The notes: a model not told the origin generated them from the sequence alone. A DNA stretch of 64,000 nucleotides from Rhizobium sp. CG5 (GCF_023701945.1 NZ_JABAEF010000012.1:81922-145921), one strand, 5' to 3'; shown: positions 27,347 through 36,707, counted from the first letter of the stretch. Translations and numbers: made by a program.

Positions 27347-28465
27347 TTACTCATTCGACATCCGAACCTCGATTATGTCGTCGTCTGTGATAACGGGCAT
27401 GTCGCTGTTCAACCCGGAAATCTCGGCGAGGCAGTGAAACAGCTTGATGACGCGTTGATACTGTCGGACGATGAGATCCAGAATGTCTTCGCCTGCGTTG
27501 GTCTCAAATGGCCGGCGATATCGGTAGAATTGGCCTGCCGCAGAGAGTTGGACGGCCATGCCGGAATGCTCGGCGTGACGGCTTCCGTAGGGGCGCCTGT
27601 GGGTGAATGTATTCCGAAGCTCGGTTAGATCCCACATCCAGTCACCTGTTTGCCATTGTCCCTTCTGCTTGGATTCTTTGATGAGGCCGCGCGTAATAAG
27701 TTCAGCGAGCATGGGGTCGGCATCAAGGTGGCGGGTCCTGAGCTTCTTGCAAAGTGATTTGAACGAGTCGATCTTGCCTGGGTCCTCGCCGACCTTTAAC
27801 GCGATGAAGGATCCCAGATAGTCCCGCGCCGCTCCGGCATGCATGAAGAAGGAATGAACGTGCGTATTCAGCACCTGATCCAGCGTTCCTGAAACCCGAT
27901 CATTCTCCAATCTATCGGTAGCCATCAGGTCAACGAGTTGCTCGTGGTAGAAGGCTGCGATCTCCTCAACACTGATATCCATCCCGCGTAGGCTCAACGC
28001 GATGAACTGGGCCAGCCTCTCGTCGGGCTGCTGGTCATCGATGATCGCCGCTAATTCCTCATGACTGGCATCCTTGAGCGCATCCAGCCGTGGGCCTCGC
28101 CGCTCGTCCCCGATGCGGCTAGAGATATTTCGCCAGAGATCCGATGCGCCAATCATGTGGTTCGACTGCCCAGGAACAATCGGAATCCAGTTGCTGTAGT
28201 AGGATCCATTGTTCCACCCGGCGTGTTGAAAAGCGATTGGCGTGACACCGAGGAAGTGTCCGATCTTCCAGATGTCCGTTCTCGCGAAGTTGCCGAATGA
28301 GGCGGGCCGACTGTGTGAGAGAACGGGCTCGATCGCCCAGCGGTCATCAAGAATACGTCCGGCCCGTATCCCTCCCGAAAAGTGGAGGTAGAAGCTTTCC
28401 CCATCCTTGAGGCGGGGGATCCAGCGCACCGGCTGGCCGTCCATGCGAGGTTCTTGTTCTGTCAT
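27347..28465 (-). CDS. Hypothetical protein with RX4H (HEPN-type) motif, last gene of the Pycsar-like operon
   Basis: This is a 372-residue protein with no signal peptide or membrane segment. I recognise no full-length family. Arg284 to His289 (RNTFTH, followed by RRPYG) is an RX4H motif in a helical region near the C terminus, the pattern used by HEPN ribonucleases. The N-terminal part (FYLHFSGGIRAGRI) looks like a beta-rich domain. The start is 9 bases after the stop of the membrane effector gene, so it belongs to the same four-gene transcript. It could be an additional RNase effector or an accessory subunit. The HEPN reading rests on a short motif and is tentative. Confidence 0.5.
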   Translation of the reverse strand: MTEQEPRMDGQPVRWIPRLKDGESFYLHFSGGIRAGRILDDRWAIEPVLSHSRPASFGNFARTDIWKIGHFLGVTPIAFQHAGWNNGSYYSNWIPIVPGQSNHMIGASDLWRNISSRIGDERRGPRLDALKDASHEELAAIIDDQQPDERLAQFIALSLRGMDISVEEIAAFYHEQLVDLMATDRLENDRVSGTLDQVLNTHVHSFFMHAGAARDYLGSFIALKVGEDPGKIDSFKSLCKKLRTRHLDADPMLAELITRGLIKESKQKGQWQTGDWMWDLTELRNTFTHRRPYGSRHAEHSGMAVQLSAAGQFYRYRRPFETNAGEDILDLIVRQYQRVIKLFHCLAEISGLNSDMPVITDDDIIEVRMSNE

Positions 28466-28474
28466 CGCTCGCCC

Positions 28475-29041
28475 TTAACAGTCTAGTTGGCTGATTGCCC
28501 ATCGGGCACAGGCGAACACCAGAGGAACTACCATGCAGGCGAAAGCCGCCAAGACGAATGACCCCGCCCAGTTGAACATCCTGAATTTCCTATGTGCTAT
28601 CCTTGCATGGATCGCGGTTTGTACCGCGAGGTCATGGAGATAGGTCGCCGTCGCGGAGTCGCTTTCGGTTGGCAAATACAGCTCAGCCGCCATGTTGGGA
28701 TAGGCCGCGGTTCCCGCCCTGTCGATGTCTCCGAAATAGAGAAGGTTCTTGTAGTCGTCCTCCCGCTTGTGCATTTGGTCAAGAAACTTTGGCATCAAGG
28801 ATTTCAGGCTGATCACGGCGGCGATGAAGAGAAGCGGCAAGGCCGCTGTAAACGCGTAGCAGTAGCCGAAAGGAAGCTCGCCTGGAGCTCTTAGGAGTGT
28901 GATGATAGCTCCCATCCAGACTGAACAGAAGGTAAGGAGGGCAGCATTCTTGGCCTCGGCAAACTTACCGAAGTCGATCATCCTGCCGTGATTGGCAGCG
29001 AGCAACTTCTCATATGCTTCCTGCTGGTCGTTCTTGGCCAT
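28475..29041 (-). CDS. Pycsar-type transmembrane effector (PycTM-like)
   Basis: This is a 188-residue protein. The ATG at 29041 is preceded by GAGGAAAAGAAG; the longer upstream frame overlaps the previous gene and has no such site. A soluble N-terminal helix pair is followed by hydrophobic segments near residues 32-50, 57-80 and 163-182, with a charged cytoplasmic region between (DQMHKREDDYKNLLYFGDI). This arrangement matches the small membrane effectors of Pycsar, which bind cyclic pyrimidine nucleotides and damage the inner membrane to abort infection. It sits downstream of a class III-type cyclase in one operon, which is the main support for the assignment. Confidence 0.72.
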   Translation of the reverse strand: MAKNDQQEAYEKLLAANHGRMIDFGKFAEAKNAALLTFCSVWMGAIITLLRAPGELPFGYCYAFTAALPLLFIAAVISLKSLMPKFLDQMHKREDDYKNLLYFGDIDRAGTAAYPNMAAELYLPTESDSATATYLHDLAVQTAIHARIAHRKFRMFNWAGSFVLAAFACMVVPLVFACARWAISQLDC

Positions 29042-29051
29042 CTTCTTTTCC

Positions 29052-29849
29052 TCAGCCAGAAACCCGCGCAAGCGGGCACTCGTCCATGGTGCCGCAGCAG
29101 ACCTGACGGCTGGCGCGCAAATACGTGTAGAAGTCGGCTTCTGCCTTTCGCCAGCCGTCCATGTTAAGGACAAGTTCGGCAATCAGCCGCGCGTGGTCAC
29201 CACACGAGGCCAGCGGGAGACGACGAACATCAGCATGATCGCATTTGCATCTTTGACGCAGCGTCATCACACGTCGCACGGCTGGCACGACGGTGACCAC
29301 TCGTCGGCCGTCCTGGAGAAGTGCGATGCGATCTCGGCGGCGCCCGCGACCCAGGCGGAGGCGATCGTCTCTCAGCAAGGCTACGAACTTGGGACCAAGT
29401 GCCGCGGCATTCTGTTCCGCCATCGCCTGCAAATGTGCAGCCTCCGAGCCATGCGCACGAGCGTCAGCCTTGCCCGGCCAGCGCCGCAGCGCGGCTGCTG
29501 AACGTTGGCGGAGCAGAAAGGTCAGAAGCTTTCCCCACCAAGCCTCCGCCTCCTCGTGGTCCTCGATCTGTGTCGGTTCGACTTCACCCCAGTTGAGGCA
29601 GAACGTGCCGCCTGGATTGATGTGCCGCTCTGCGCAGAAAGACGGCAGGAGGGTCGCCTCCGCCTCTTTTACAGACACCCTCTCTCCCTCACGTGAGATT
29701 TCCAGGATGAACTCGGGTGAGGGAGCGCCGGATGCGCTGGGCGGACAGACTCCGTATATCGCTCGCTCATCGTTTCCCGAGATGAGCCGGGCGTGGTTCT
29801 TATGTGCCACGCTGTGAAGATGTTCGATAGGTGACAACGCTGGCCTCAA
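29052..29849 (-). CDS. Cysteine-rich protein resembling the E2 domain-associated family
   Basis: This is a 265-residue protein. The likely start is TTG at 29849, which overlaps the cyclase TGA (TTGA), implying translational coupling; a GTG about 40 bases downstream is possible. The middle contains CAERHINPGGTFCLNWG and an AWWGKLLTFL segment followed by RRWPGKADARAHG, a pattern I associate with proteins found beside prokaryotic E2/ubiquitin-like modules. The C-terminal 60 residues carry six cysteines (CKC, SCG, VCCG, EC), a probable metal-binding region. No E1 or canonical E2 catalytic gene is nearby. Presence between a Pycsar cyclase and its membrane effector is unusual and suggests a regulatory or processing role. 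Family identity is from memory. Confidence 0.55.
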   Translation of the reverse strand: MRPALSPIEHLHSVAHKNHARLISGNDERAIYGVCPPSASGAPSPEFILEISREGERVSVKEAEATLLPSFCAERHINPGGTFCLNWGEVEPTQIEDHEEAEAWWGKLLTFLLRQRSAAALRRWPGKADARAHGSEAAHLQAMAEQNAAALGPKFVALLRDDRLRLGRGRRRDRIALLQDGRRVVTVVPAVRRVMTLRQRCKCDHADVRRLPLASCGDHARLIAELVLNMDGWRKAEADFYTYLRASRQVCCGTMDECPLARVSG

Positions 29850-31372
29850 TCGATCTTCGCATGCGGGCGGAAGGGTGTCTCTGCCGCTCGAGCAATGGCA
29901 GGACTCGCCGCCGCATAGAGCACGGCCCGCGCCGCCTTTGCTGTGCTATCATCCTCGGCGGCAAGTGCTTCGAGCGCGACATCGTAGGTCAGGTTAGCGA
30001 CCCGGCGGGACGAGCCGAAGAGCTTCCGTACCGACGACGGCCCGTCATCGTAGGCCGACTGGCCGATTGCCGTTTGCGTTCCGTTGCACCGCTTTTGTTC
30101 GGCCTCGGAAAGCAGCACCGAGCGGCCGGTGGAGCAACGAACGCGGCTCCCCTGCATTCCAAGGCGCGTGATCGAACCCGGGCCAAAGTCGAAGCCGATG
30201 GCAAGGCCCAGATCGTCTGTGTCCACGCCATTATCCTGAAGGCGTTCGAGAGCAAGATCGAAACTGCTACGAAGTCCGCCGGCACAGAGTACCGCCGTGG
30301 AGATGGTGGCATCGGTGTCAGTGGTGTAGGCGGTGCCCTCGAGGAGGTGACCATGGACGCAGTCGCCGATGAAGCGAATCCGGCGCCCGGAGAAATCCGA
30401 GGTGACAACACGATCAAGTTCTGCGCGGATTACATGAAGGCAGCGGACGACGTCTTCCGCATCATCATCGATGTGGGAGTCGACGTAAGCGGTGAAATTA
30501 TCCACATCGGCGTAGATCGAGACCATGTCCATACGGCGAGAGTTACCCGGTGTAAGAACGGTGATATCCAGGTTCTTCAAGGGAGGTGTCGCTCGAGAGA
30601 AAGAGAATGACCCGATGGGATTGTTCTCGTTGTCCTTTCTCCACTCCTTCACGATCGAATCCTTGCTCAGACCGAGCTGGGCATTGTCTGCGCACTGTGC
30701 GATTTCATCGTCCGTGAGCTTTGTCTTCGCAGGTACATCAACGGTGTCGAGATCGATCGCATCGCGGGCCTCGTTGCTCAGATAGATCCCGACCGCCTTG
30801 TTGTTCGAGGCGAGCTTTGCGGCAATGTTTGCCGGACGACCGAGAAAAAGCGGCTCGCGGTATCCATTGCGCCCGTTGTTTACGGCCAGTGCCTTCCCGG
30901 TGTCGATGCCGACGCGCACCTTCGCGTTAGGGATATTCTCGTCATTGTCCCCGGTCTCGGCAAGAACATCCACGATCAGCTTGGCTATCGCCACCGCGCG
31001 GTCCACACGGTCACCCGTCGCATCCGTCCCGTAGGGCTTGGCGATGACTGCGTGCAGGCGCTGGTTATGGAAGTCCACCCGGATGGCATCTGCGTCGGCA
31101 AGGATCCGGTGCACTGCTCGGTAATGGAGGTTCAGGAACCGGAGCGCGCGCTTGTGGGAAGTTTCTCCTTCGGTATCCGTCGACCAGAGCATCTCTTCGA
31201 AGTTGACGATGTCGATGTAGAGATGAACGCCGTCCAGGCGATAGGCCTTGTTCGTTGGGATCGACTGAAGCGAGGTGGTTCGTGTGTAGTCGACCACCGT
31301 TACGTTTTCGACGTCCTTGATGCGTGCGTCGATTGCGGTTTTGGCGCGGTCGTGCTTCCAGGTATTTGCCAT
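29846..31372 (-). CDS. pycC: Pycsar nucleotide cyclase (PycC-like, class III cyclase fold)
   Basis: This is a 508-residue protein starting at ATG 31372. The C-terminal half holds a class III cyclase domain with metal-binding aspartates in YADVDNF (Asp289 or Asp291) and FIGDCVHG (Asp337). The N-terminal half repeats the theme with YIDIVNFEEM near 53 and a second beta strand near 95, so the protein appears to contain two cyclase-like halves, of which the second looks catalytic. Such cyclases make cCMP or cUMP when phage infect and activate a partner effector. The genes downstream in the same operon include a small membrane effector, as expected for Pycsar. Which pyrimidine nucleotide is used cannot be told from the sequence. 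Confidence 0.8.
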   Translation of the reverse strand: MANTWKHDRAKTAIDARIKDVENVTVVDYTRTTSLQSIPTNKAYRLDGVHLYIDIVNFEEMLWSTDTEGETSHKRALRFLNLHYRAVHRILADADAIRVDFHNQRLHAVIAKPYGTDATGDRVDRAVAIAKLIVDVLAETGDNDENIPNAKVRVGIDTGKALAVNNGRNGYREPLFLGRPANIAAKLASNNKAVGIYLSNEARDAIDLDTVDVPAKTKLTDDEIAQCADNAQLGLSKDSIVKEWRKDNENNPIGSFSFSRATPPLKNLDITVLTPGNSRRMDMVSIYADVDNFTAYVDSHIDDDAEDVVRCLHVIRAELDRVVTSDFSGRRIRFIGDCVHGHLLEGTAYTTDTDATISTAVLCAGGLRSSFDLALERLQDNGVDTDDLGLAIGFDFGPGSITRLGMQGSRVRCSTGRSVLLSEAEQKRCNGTQTAIGQSAYDDGPSSVRKLFGSSRRVANLTYDVALEALAAEDDSTAKAARAVLYAAASPAIARAAETPFRPHAKID

Positions 31373-31456
31373 TGCTACTCAACTCCAGGATTTCCGTGCA
31401 TTTCGGACGGTGTCCAACTCACGCGATTGTTTCACTGTTTGTTCTGAGGGGCATTT

Positions 31457-31556
31457 TCCGGACACTTTTCAGTGCCCGGAGGAAGTCAGATGTTGGGTTG
31501 GCCAATTCTAGGTTCCAAAATGGCCAATATTAGAGCCGATTGGCCAGTACTAGCTT
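31457..31556. repeat. Inverted repeat plus three direct repeats at the island/core junction
   Basis: At 31457-31480 TCCGGACAC faces GTGCCCGGA (8 of 9 match). It is followed by three copies of a TGGCCA-N-T-N-CTAG-type unit beginning at 31499, 31521 and 31541, spaced 22 and 20 bp. They lie upstream of pycC and downstream of nrdJ, exactly where the defence island meets core genes. Repeated sites like these occur at the ends of some insertion sequences (IS21 family) and also as operators. No transposase gene is present, so this could be a leftover element end or a binding array controlling pycC. Confidence 0.45.
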
Positions 31557-31593
31557 CGGTTTCTCACGAAATTTCCACTTTACCCTGTAATGA

Positions 31594-34500
31594 TCAGCTG
31601 CACCCACTCGTTGAGCCACACGTGTCGCACTTCTCGCACGTGCCATTGCGCACCATCGTAAAGTTCTGGCATTCCAGGCACATGTTGCCGGTATAGCCTT
31701 GCGCGATGGAGCGCATGCGGCGTTCGCTTTCCTTCTTTTTGGCGTCTGCCTTGGCGGCTGCCGCGTCGGCTTCGGCCTTGTCGGTGAACAGGCCCTGGCT
31801 TTCGACGGCTTCGGCCAGTTCCTCGGCATATTCCTCGACGAGTGCCGCGGCGCGTTCCTCGTAGTCGCGCTTGAAGGACACCACTTCCGAGGTCGAGATG
31901 GCCATGACCGGTTCGATCTTGCGCACCGTATTGCCGACGATCGCCGTGACCGTGGCGCCGACTGAGGCCTTGGCAGGTGCTGCACTTGCGGCACCCTTGG
32001 GCTCCAGGCCGGCGGCGGCCGCGCCGTGGCCGGAGACCAGGACCGGCTTGTAGCCGCGGGTCAGGCCCTTGGACACGGCGTCGGCCTTGCCTTCCTTCAT
32101 GCCGCGGCCAAGCGCGGTATTGCCGAAGTCGGAGGTGTCGACATGGGCGAGATCGTGGCGGCCGAGATAGGAGATCGCCAGTTCGCGGAAGACGTAGTCG
32201 AGGATCGATGTCGCGTTCTTGATCGCATCATTGCCCTGGACCATGCCGGCCGGCTCGAACTTGGTGAAGGTGAAGGCGTCGACATATTCCTCGAGCGGCA
32301 CGCCATATTGCAGGCCGAGCGAGACGGAGATGGCAAAATTGTTGATCAGCGCGCGCAGCGCAGAGCCTTCCTTGTTCATGTCGAGGAAGATTTCACCAAG
32401 CCGGCCGTCGTCATATTCGCCGGTGCGCAGGAAGATGGTGTGGCCGCCGATCTTGGCCTTCTGGGTATAGCCCTTGCGGCGGGTCGGCAGCTTTTCCTGT
32501 TCGCGCACCAGACGCTCGACGATGCGCTCGACGATCTTCTCGGTGACGATCACGGCTTGAGCGGCGGCCGGGGCCTGCAGCAATTCTTCCAGGGCGTCGT
32601 CGTCGCTATCGTCCTCGATCAGCGAGGCATTGAGCGGCTGGCTGAGCTTGGAGCCGTCGCGGTAAAGCGCATTGGCCTTGAGGGCGAGCTTCCAGGACAG
32701 CATGTAGGCCGCACCGCAATCCTCGACGGTCGCCTCGTTCGGCATGTTGATCGTCTTGGAAATGGCACCCGAGATGAACGGCTGGGCCGCGGCCATCATG
32801 CGGATATGGCTTTCGACCGACAGATAACGCTTGCCGATCTTGCCGCATGGATTGGCGCAATCGAACACCGGCAGGTGCTCGGCCTTGAGGAACGGAGCGC
32901 CTTCCAGCGTCATCGCACCGCAGACATGGATATTGGCCGCTTCGATCTCTTTCTTCGAGAAGCCGATATGCTCAAGCAAGTTGAAGCTGATGTCGGACAG
33001 CTGCTCCTCGGAGACCTTCAGCGTATCGCGCAGGAAGTCGATGCCGAGCGTCCACTGGTTGAACACGAACTTGATGTCGAAGGCCGCCTTGGTGGCGCCG
33101 TTGATCGCTTCGATCTTCTCGTCGGTAAAGCCCTTGGCCTTCAGCGAGCCGGGATTGACGCCCGGTGCCTGGTTGATATTGCCGTGGCCGACGGCATAGG
33201 CCTCGATCTCGGCAAGCTGGCTTTCGCTGTAGCCGAGCGCCCGCAGCGCTTCCGGCACGGCGCCGTTGATGATCTTGAAATAGCCGCCGCCGGCCAGCTT
33301 CTTGAACTTCACCAAGGCAAAATCGGGCTCGATGCCGGTCGTGTCGCAATCCATGACCAGGCCGATCGTGCCGGTCGGGGCAATGACCGAGACCTGCGCA
33401 TTGCGGTAGCCGTGCTTCTCGCCAAGCTCCAGCGCCTTGTCCCAGGCAGCTTTCGCATGGGCGACCAGTGCTGGATCCGTGCAATCTTCATGGATCAGGG
33501 CGACCGGATCGACCGACAGGCCTTCATAGCCCACCGTCTCACCATGGGCGGCGCGGCGATGGTTGCGGATGACCCGCAGCATGTTGTCGCGGTTCGGCGC
33601 AAAGTTGGGGAAGGGGCCGAGCTCTGCGGCCATTTCGGCCGAGGTGGCATAGGATACGCCGGTCATGATGGCGGTCAGGCTGCCGGCAATGGCGCGGCCT
33701 TCGTCGCTGTCATAGGGAATGCCGGTCGACATCAGCAGGCCGCCGATATTGGCATAGCCGAGGCCCAGCGTGCGATATTCGTAGGACCGTTCGGCAATCT
33801 GGCGCGACGGGAACTGCGCCATCATGACGGAGATTTCGAGAACCACCGTCCACAGGCGGACGGCATGCTCGTAATCAGCAATGTGGATCTTCTTGGTCTT
33901 GGCATCCTTGAACTGCAAGAGGTTCAGCGAGGCCAGATTGCAGGCCGTGTCGTCGAGGAACATGTATTCCGAGCACGGATTGGAGGCACGGATCGGGCCG
34001 GCGGCCGGGCAGGTGTGCCAGTCGTTCATGGTCGAGTTGAAATGCAGGCCCGGATCGGCCGATGCCCAGGCGGCATAGGAGATCTTTTCCCAGAGGTCGC
34101 GGGCCTTCAGCGTCTTCATGACGCGGCCGTCCTTGCGGGCGGTCAGGTTCCAGTCGCCATCCTGCTCCACGGCGCGCAGGAAGTCGTCCTTGAGCGAAAC
34201 GGAATTGTTGGAGTTCTGGCCGGACACGGTCAGATAGGCTTCCGAATCCCAGTCCGTGTCATAGGTCTTGAATTCCATGTCCTTGTAGCCCTGCTGGGCG
34301 AACTGGATGACCCGCTTGACGTAGCTTTCCGGAACCTGGTCCTTCTTGGCGGCCTTGATCTCGCGCTTCAGCGCCGGGTTCTGGTTGGGGTCGAAGCAGG
34401 CATCGTTGTCGGCCGTGCAATTGACGCAGGCCTTCATGATCGCCTTCAGATGCCGGGCAACCACCTTCGATCCGGTGACAAGCGCTGCCACCTTCTGCTC

Positions 34501-35400
34501 TTCCTTGACCTTCCAGTTGATATATTCCTCGATATCCGGATGGTCGATATCGACCACCACCATCTTGGCGGCGCGGCGCGTCGTGCCGCCGGACTTGATG
34601 GCGCCGGCCGCCCGGTCGCCGATCTTCAGGAAGCTCATCAGGCCGGAAGAGCGACCGCCGCCGGACAGCTTTTCGCCTTCGCCACGCAGATGGGAGAAGT
34701 TGGAGCCGGTGCCGGAACCGTACTTGAACAGGCGGGCTTCGCGAACCCACAGGTCCATGATGCCGCCTTCGTTGACGAGATCGTCCTCGACCGACTGGAT
34801 GAAGCAGGCATGCGGCTGCGGATGCTCATAGGCCGACTTCGACTTGACCAGTTTGCCGGTGAAGGGGTCGACATAGAAATGGCCCTGGCCGGGACCGTCG
34901 ATGCCATAGGCCCAGTGCATGCCGGTGTTGAACCATTGCGGGCTGTTCGGCGCAACGCGCTGGGTGGCCAGCATATAGGCAAGCTCGTCCTTGAAAGCGG
35001 AAGCATCCTCTTCGGAGGTGAAATAGCCGCCCTTCCAGCCCCAATAGGTCCAGGTGCCGGCCAGCCGGTCGAAAACCTGGCGGGCATCGGTTTCCGAGCC
35101 GTATTGTTCGTCCTTCGGCAGCGCCTTCAGGGCTTCCATGTCGGGAACCGAGCGCCAGAGGAACGAGGGCACATCGTTTTCTTCGACCTTCTTCAGGCGA
35201 GCCGGAACGCCGGCCTTGCGGAAATATTTCTGGGCGAGGATGTCGGCGGCAACCTGGGAGAACTGCGCCGGCACGTCGATGTCGGCCAGCCGGAAAACGA
35301 TCGAGCCGTCCGGGTTGCGGATCTCGCTGATCGCCTTGCGGAATTCGATGTCCGCATAAGCGCTCTGGCCTGGCTTGGTGAAGTGACGTTCGATGCGCAT
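31594..35400 (-). CDS. nrdJ: Vitamin B12-dependent (class II) ribonucleoside-diphosphate reductase
   Basis: This is a 1268-residue protein. I chose the ATG at 35400 because AAAGG precedes it and the protein then begins [20 protein letters not shown], typical of rhizobial NrdJ. It reduces ribonucleotides to deoxyribonucleotides using adenosylcobalamin. [20 protein letters not shown] near residue 480 carries the class II active-site Cys and Asn; the C terminus has a CxxC-rich metal-binding tail (CLEC, CEKCDTC). The length fits the long NrdJ class of alphaproteobacteria. It is the first core gene right of the defence island, and two NrdR-like boxes lie 124 bp upstream. Confidence 0.97.
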   Translation of the reverse strand: MRIERHFTKPGQSAYADIEFRKAISEIRNPDGSIVFRLADIDVPAQFSQVAADILAQKYFRKAGVPARLKKVEENDVPSFLWRSVPDMEALKALPKDEQYGSETDARQVFDRLAGTWTYWGWKGGYFTSEEDASAFKDELAYMLATQRVAPNSPQWFNTGMHWAYGIDGPGQGHFYVDPFTGKLVKSKSAYEHPQPHACFIQSVEDDLVNEGGIMDLWVREARLFKYGSGTGSNFSHLRGEGEKLSGGGRSSGLMSFLKIGDRAAGAIKSGGTTRRAAKMVVVDIDHPDIEEYINWKVKEEQKVAALVTGSKVVARHLKAIMKACVNCTADNDACFDPNQNPALKREIKAAKKDQVPESYVKRVIQFAQQGYKDMEFKTYDTDWDSEAYLTVSGQNSNNSVSLKDDFLRAVEQDGDWNLTARKDGRVMKTLKARDLWEKISYAAWASADPGLHFNSTMNDWHTCPAAGPIRASNPCSEYMFLDDTACNLASLNLLQFKDAKTKKIHIADYEHAVRLWTVVLEISVMMAQFPSRQIAERSYEYRTLGLGYANIGGLLMSTGIPYDSDEGRAIAGSLTAIMTGVSYATSAEMAAELGPFPNFAPNRDNMLRVIRNHRRAAHGETVGYEGLSVDPVALIHEDCTDPALVAHAKAAWDKALELGEKHGYRNAQVSVIAPTGTIGLVMDCDTTGIEPDFALVKFKKLAGGGYFKIINGAVPEALRALGYSESQLAEIEAYAVGHGNINQAPGVNPGSLKAKGFTDEKIEAINGATKAAFDIKFVFNQWTLGIDFLRDTLKVSEEQLSDISFNLLEHIGFSKKEIEAANIHVCGAMTLEGAPFLKAEHLPVFDCANPCGKIGKRYLSVESHIRMMAAAQPFISGAISKTINMPNEATVEDCGAAYMLSWKLALKANALYRDGSKLSQPLNASLIEDDSDDDALEELLQAPAAAQAVIVTEKIVERIVERLVREQEKLPTRRKGYTQKAKIGGHTIFLRTGEYDDGRLGEIFLDMNKEGSALRALINNFAISVSLGLQYGVPLEEYVDAFTFTKFEPAGMVQGNDAIKNATSILDYVFRELAISYLGRHDLAHVDTSDFGNTALGRGMKEGKADAVSKGLTRGYKPVLVSGHGAAAAGLEPKGAASAAPAKASVGATVTAIVGNTVRKIEPVMAISTSEVVSFKRDYEERAAALVEEYAEELAEAVESQGLFTDKAEADAAAAKADAKKKESERRMRSIAQGYTGNMCLECQNFTMVRNGTCEKCDTCGSTSGCS

Positions 35401-35523
35401 TTGCCTTTGTCCCTCGTAAACTCGTGCCCCCGAAAGGCACATAAATATCCGTCCGGCGGCATCACCATGGATGCAGCCAGCCTTTCGCCCGCTCTTTTGA
35501 GAGGAATCATCATCTGATGACCA

Positions 35524-35539
35524 ACTCTGTATCTTGTGG
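35524..35539. promoter_or_regulatory. NrdR-like box 1 upstream of nrdJ
   Basis: ACTCTGTATCTTGTGG matches the NrdR box pattern ACACWATATATWGTGT at 12 of 16 positions by my alignment. Its start is exactly 31 bp from the start of the second box, three helical turns, the spacing expected for paired NrdR sites. It lies 124 bp before the nrdJ start. NrdR represses ribonucleotide reductase genes when dNTP or ATP signals are high. Confidence 0.6.
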
Positions 35540-35554
35540 TGATGGTGGCTGCAA

Positions 35555-35570
35555 ACACTAAATATAGTAT
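35555..35570. promoter_or_regulatory. NrdR-like box 2 upstream of nrdJ
   Basis: ACACTAAATATAGTAT matches the NrdR pattern at 14 of 16 positions and is a near-perfect palindrome. Together with box 1 it makes a classic paired NrdR operator and supports regulation of nrdJ by NrdR. Confidence 0.7.
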
Positions 35571-36059
35571 TAACAGATTATTGCCGCCAGTCCCAGTGCA
35601 GCTTTTGGCAGCCAAAAATCATAAAAAAAGCGCATGCCATGGGGAAAGAGCCGATCATCGGCATCTCCGCCACTCGCCTTGGTGATTTTTTGAAACGAAC
35701 CGGTCTCGTACTCGTCCGGTTCAGCCGCCGCCGCAACTGATCACATTAAGTTTGAAACGACTGATTCCGTCAAGGGCTGGTTTGTGTCCAAAATATTAAT
35801 ACAACATCTTGTGGCGCCACGCTGTGGAAAACGGGGAAAGATGGGTCGTTTAGGAATTTCAGTCATTTGCACGGGAAGCTTGATATGCCGTACCCCGTCG
35901 CGCGGCTCGGCTCATGTAAGGCGTTAAGGGATTTTATCGCGGAAAACCACCCGATTTGGGTGAGGCCGGCAGAAGCGGGCGGCCCATTGGCGCGAATCGT
36001 TTCGGGTCGGACCGATCCTCGAAACGTTGCCCGAGACAGCAGCCTGCGCCGCTTGGCGC

Positions 36060-36098
36060 AAAAAAAGAGACCGGAACGCGCTGTCGCGTCCCGGTCTC
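36060..36098 (-). terminator. Rho-independent terminator after the periplasmic sensor gene
   Basis: On the minus strand, a 14-bp stem (GAGACCGGGACGCG facing CGCGTTCCGGTCTC, one mismatch) with a 4-base loop is followed by seven T residues. It lies 25 bp past the stop of the gene ending at 36123. Confidence 0.88.
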
Positions 36099-36122
36099 GG
36101 GTTCGGCAGTGCTGGAAATTTG

Positions 36123-36707
36123 TCAGAGCGCGTCGAGGTTGACGCCTACGGTGATTGCGCCGATCGGATTGCCAGCCTCGTCGCTGATCGTCATCGAGGC
36201 CTGTGACTGCAGCGCCTGGGTCGATTCGTCCTTCTCGATCTCGTCGACGAATACGGCATCCTTGCCCGCACCAAAGGACTTCTGGAACTTCGCCTCGTCG
36301 CCCTGCCAATAGTCGGAGGTGGCGTCGCTCTGGCCGACATTCAGGCCCTTGTTGTCCATCACGAAGACCTCGGAAATCGTGCCGCCCGATGCAGCCTGCT
36401 TTTCCTGAAGCAGTTTCGAGACGGCATTGGCGAGAATGCCGTCGATCATGGCGCGGTCGGAACCGTCGACCTCAGCGCGCCATTTCTTGTCGAGTGCGTC
36501 TATATCGGCGTCCGTGAGGCTGGCATGGGCGGCGTTCTGGGCCTTGATCGCCTCGATGATCACCGGATCGTTCAGCCAGGGCGCGACATTGGTCTGAACA
36601 AATTCGGTGACCGGGGCGACATGGGCTTCCTGGGCCGATGCGGCGCCAGCCGTCAGGCCAAGGCCGGAGACGGATGCAATGAGAAGGACTGCGAGATGTC
36701 TTTTCAT
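36123..36707 (-). CDS. Secreted PDC/cache-like sensor domain protein
   Basis: This is a 194-residue protein with a clear signal peptide (MKRHLAVLLIASV, cleavage near ASAQ|E). The mature part is a single domain with the pattern of periplasmic PDC/Cache sensor domains: long N-terminal helices, then VFVMDNKGLNVGQSDATSDYWQGDE and a C-terminal GAITVGVNLD strand. It has no membrane anchor or signalling domain of its own. It lies 59 bp downstream of a chemoreceptor on the same strand and may supply ligand sensing to it. A terminator follows. The exact ligand cannot be predicted. Confidence 0.7.
   Translation of the reverse strand: MKRHLAVLLIASVSGLGLTAGAASAQEAHVAPVTEFVQTNVAPWLNDPVIIEAIKAQNAAHASLTDADIDALDKKWRAEVDGSDRAMIDGILANAVSKLLQEKQAASGGTISEVFVMDNKGLNVGQSDATSDYWQGDEAKFQKSFGAGKDAVFVDEIEKDESTQALQSQASMTISDEAGNPIGAITVGVNLDAL

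Larger units (their letters stand above)
35401..36059. other. Regulatory gap upstream of nrdJ
   Basis: This 660-bp stretch has no credible gene. It contains the two NrdR-like boxes listed separately, an A-rich run near 35620, and a third weaker box-like sequence at 35799-35814 (ATACAACATCTTGTGG). The right end runs to the terminator of the periplasmic sensor gene. No cobalamin riboswitch was recognised. Confidence 0.5.

Noticed and set aside
32026-35517. A 1163-codon open frame on the plus strand antisense to nrdJ
   Set aside because: It is a shadow of nrdJ codon bias in GC-rich DNA. The minus-strand frame encodes a fully recognisable NrdJ, and the antisense translation resembles no protein.
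35401-35523. Cobalamin riboswitch before nrdJ
   Set aside because: No B12-box or long conserved leader was seen, and a B12-dependent enzyme is not expected to be shut off by cobalamin.
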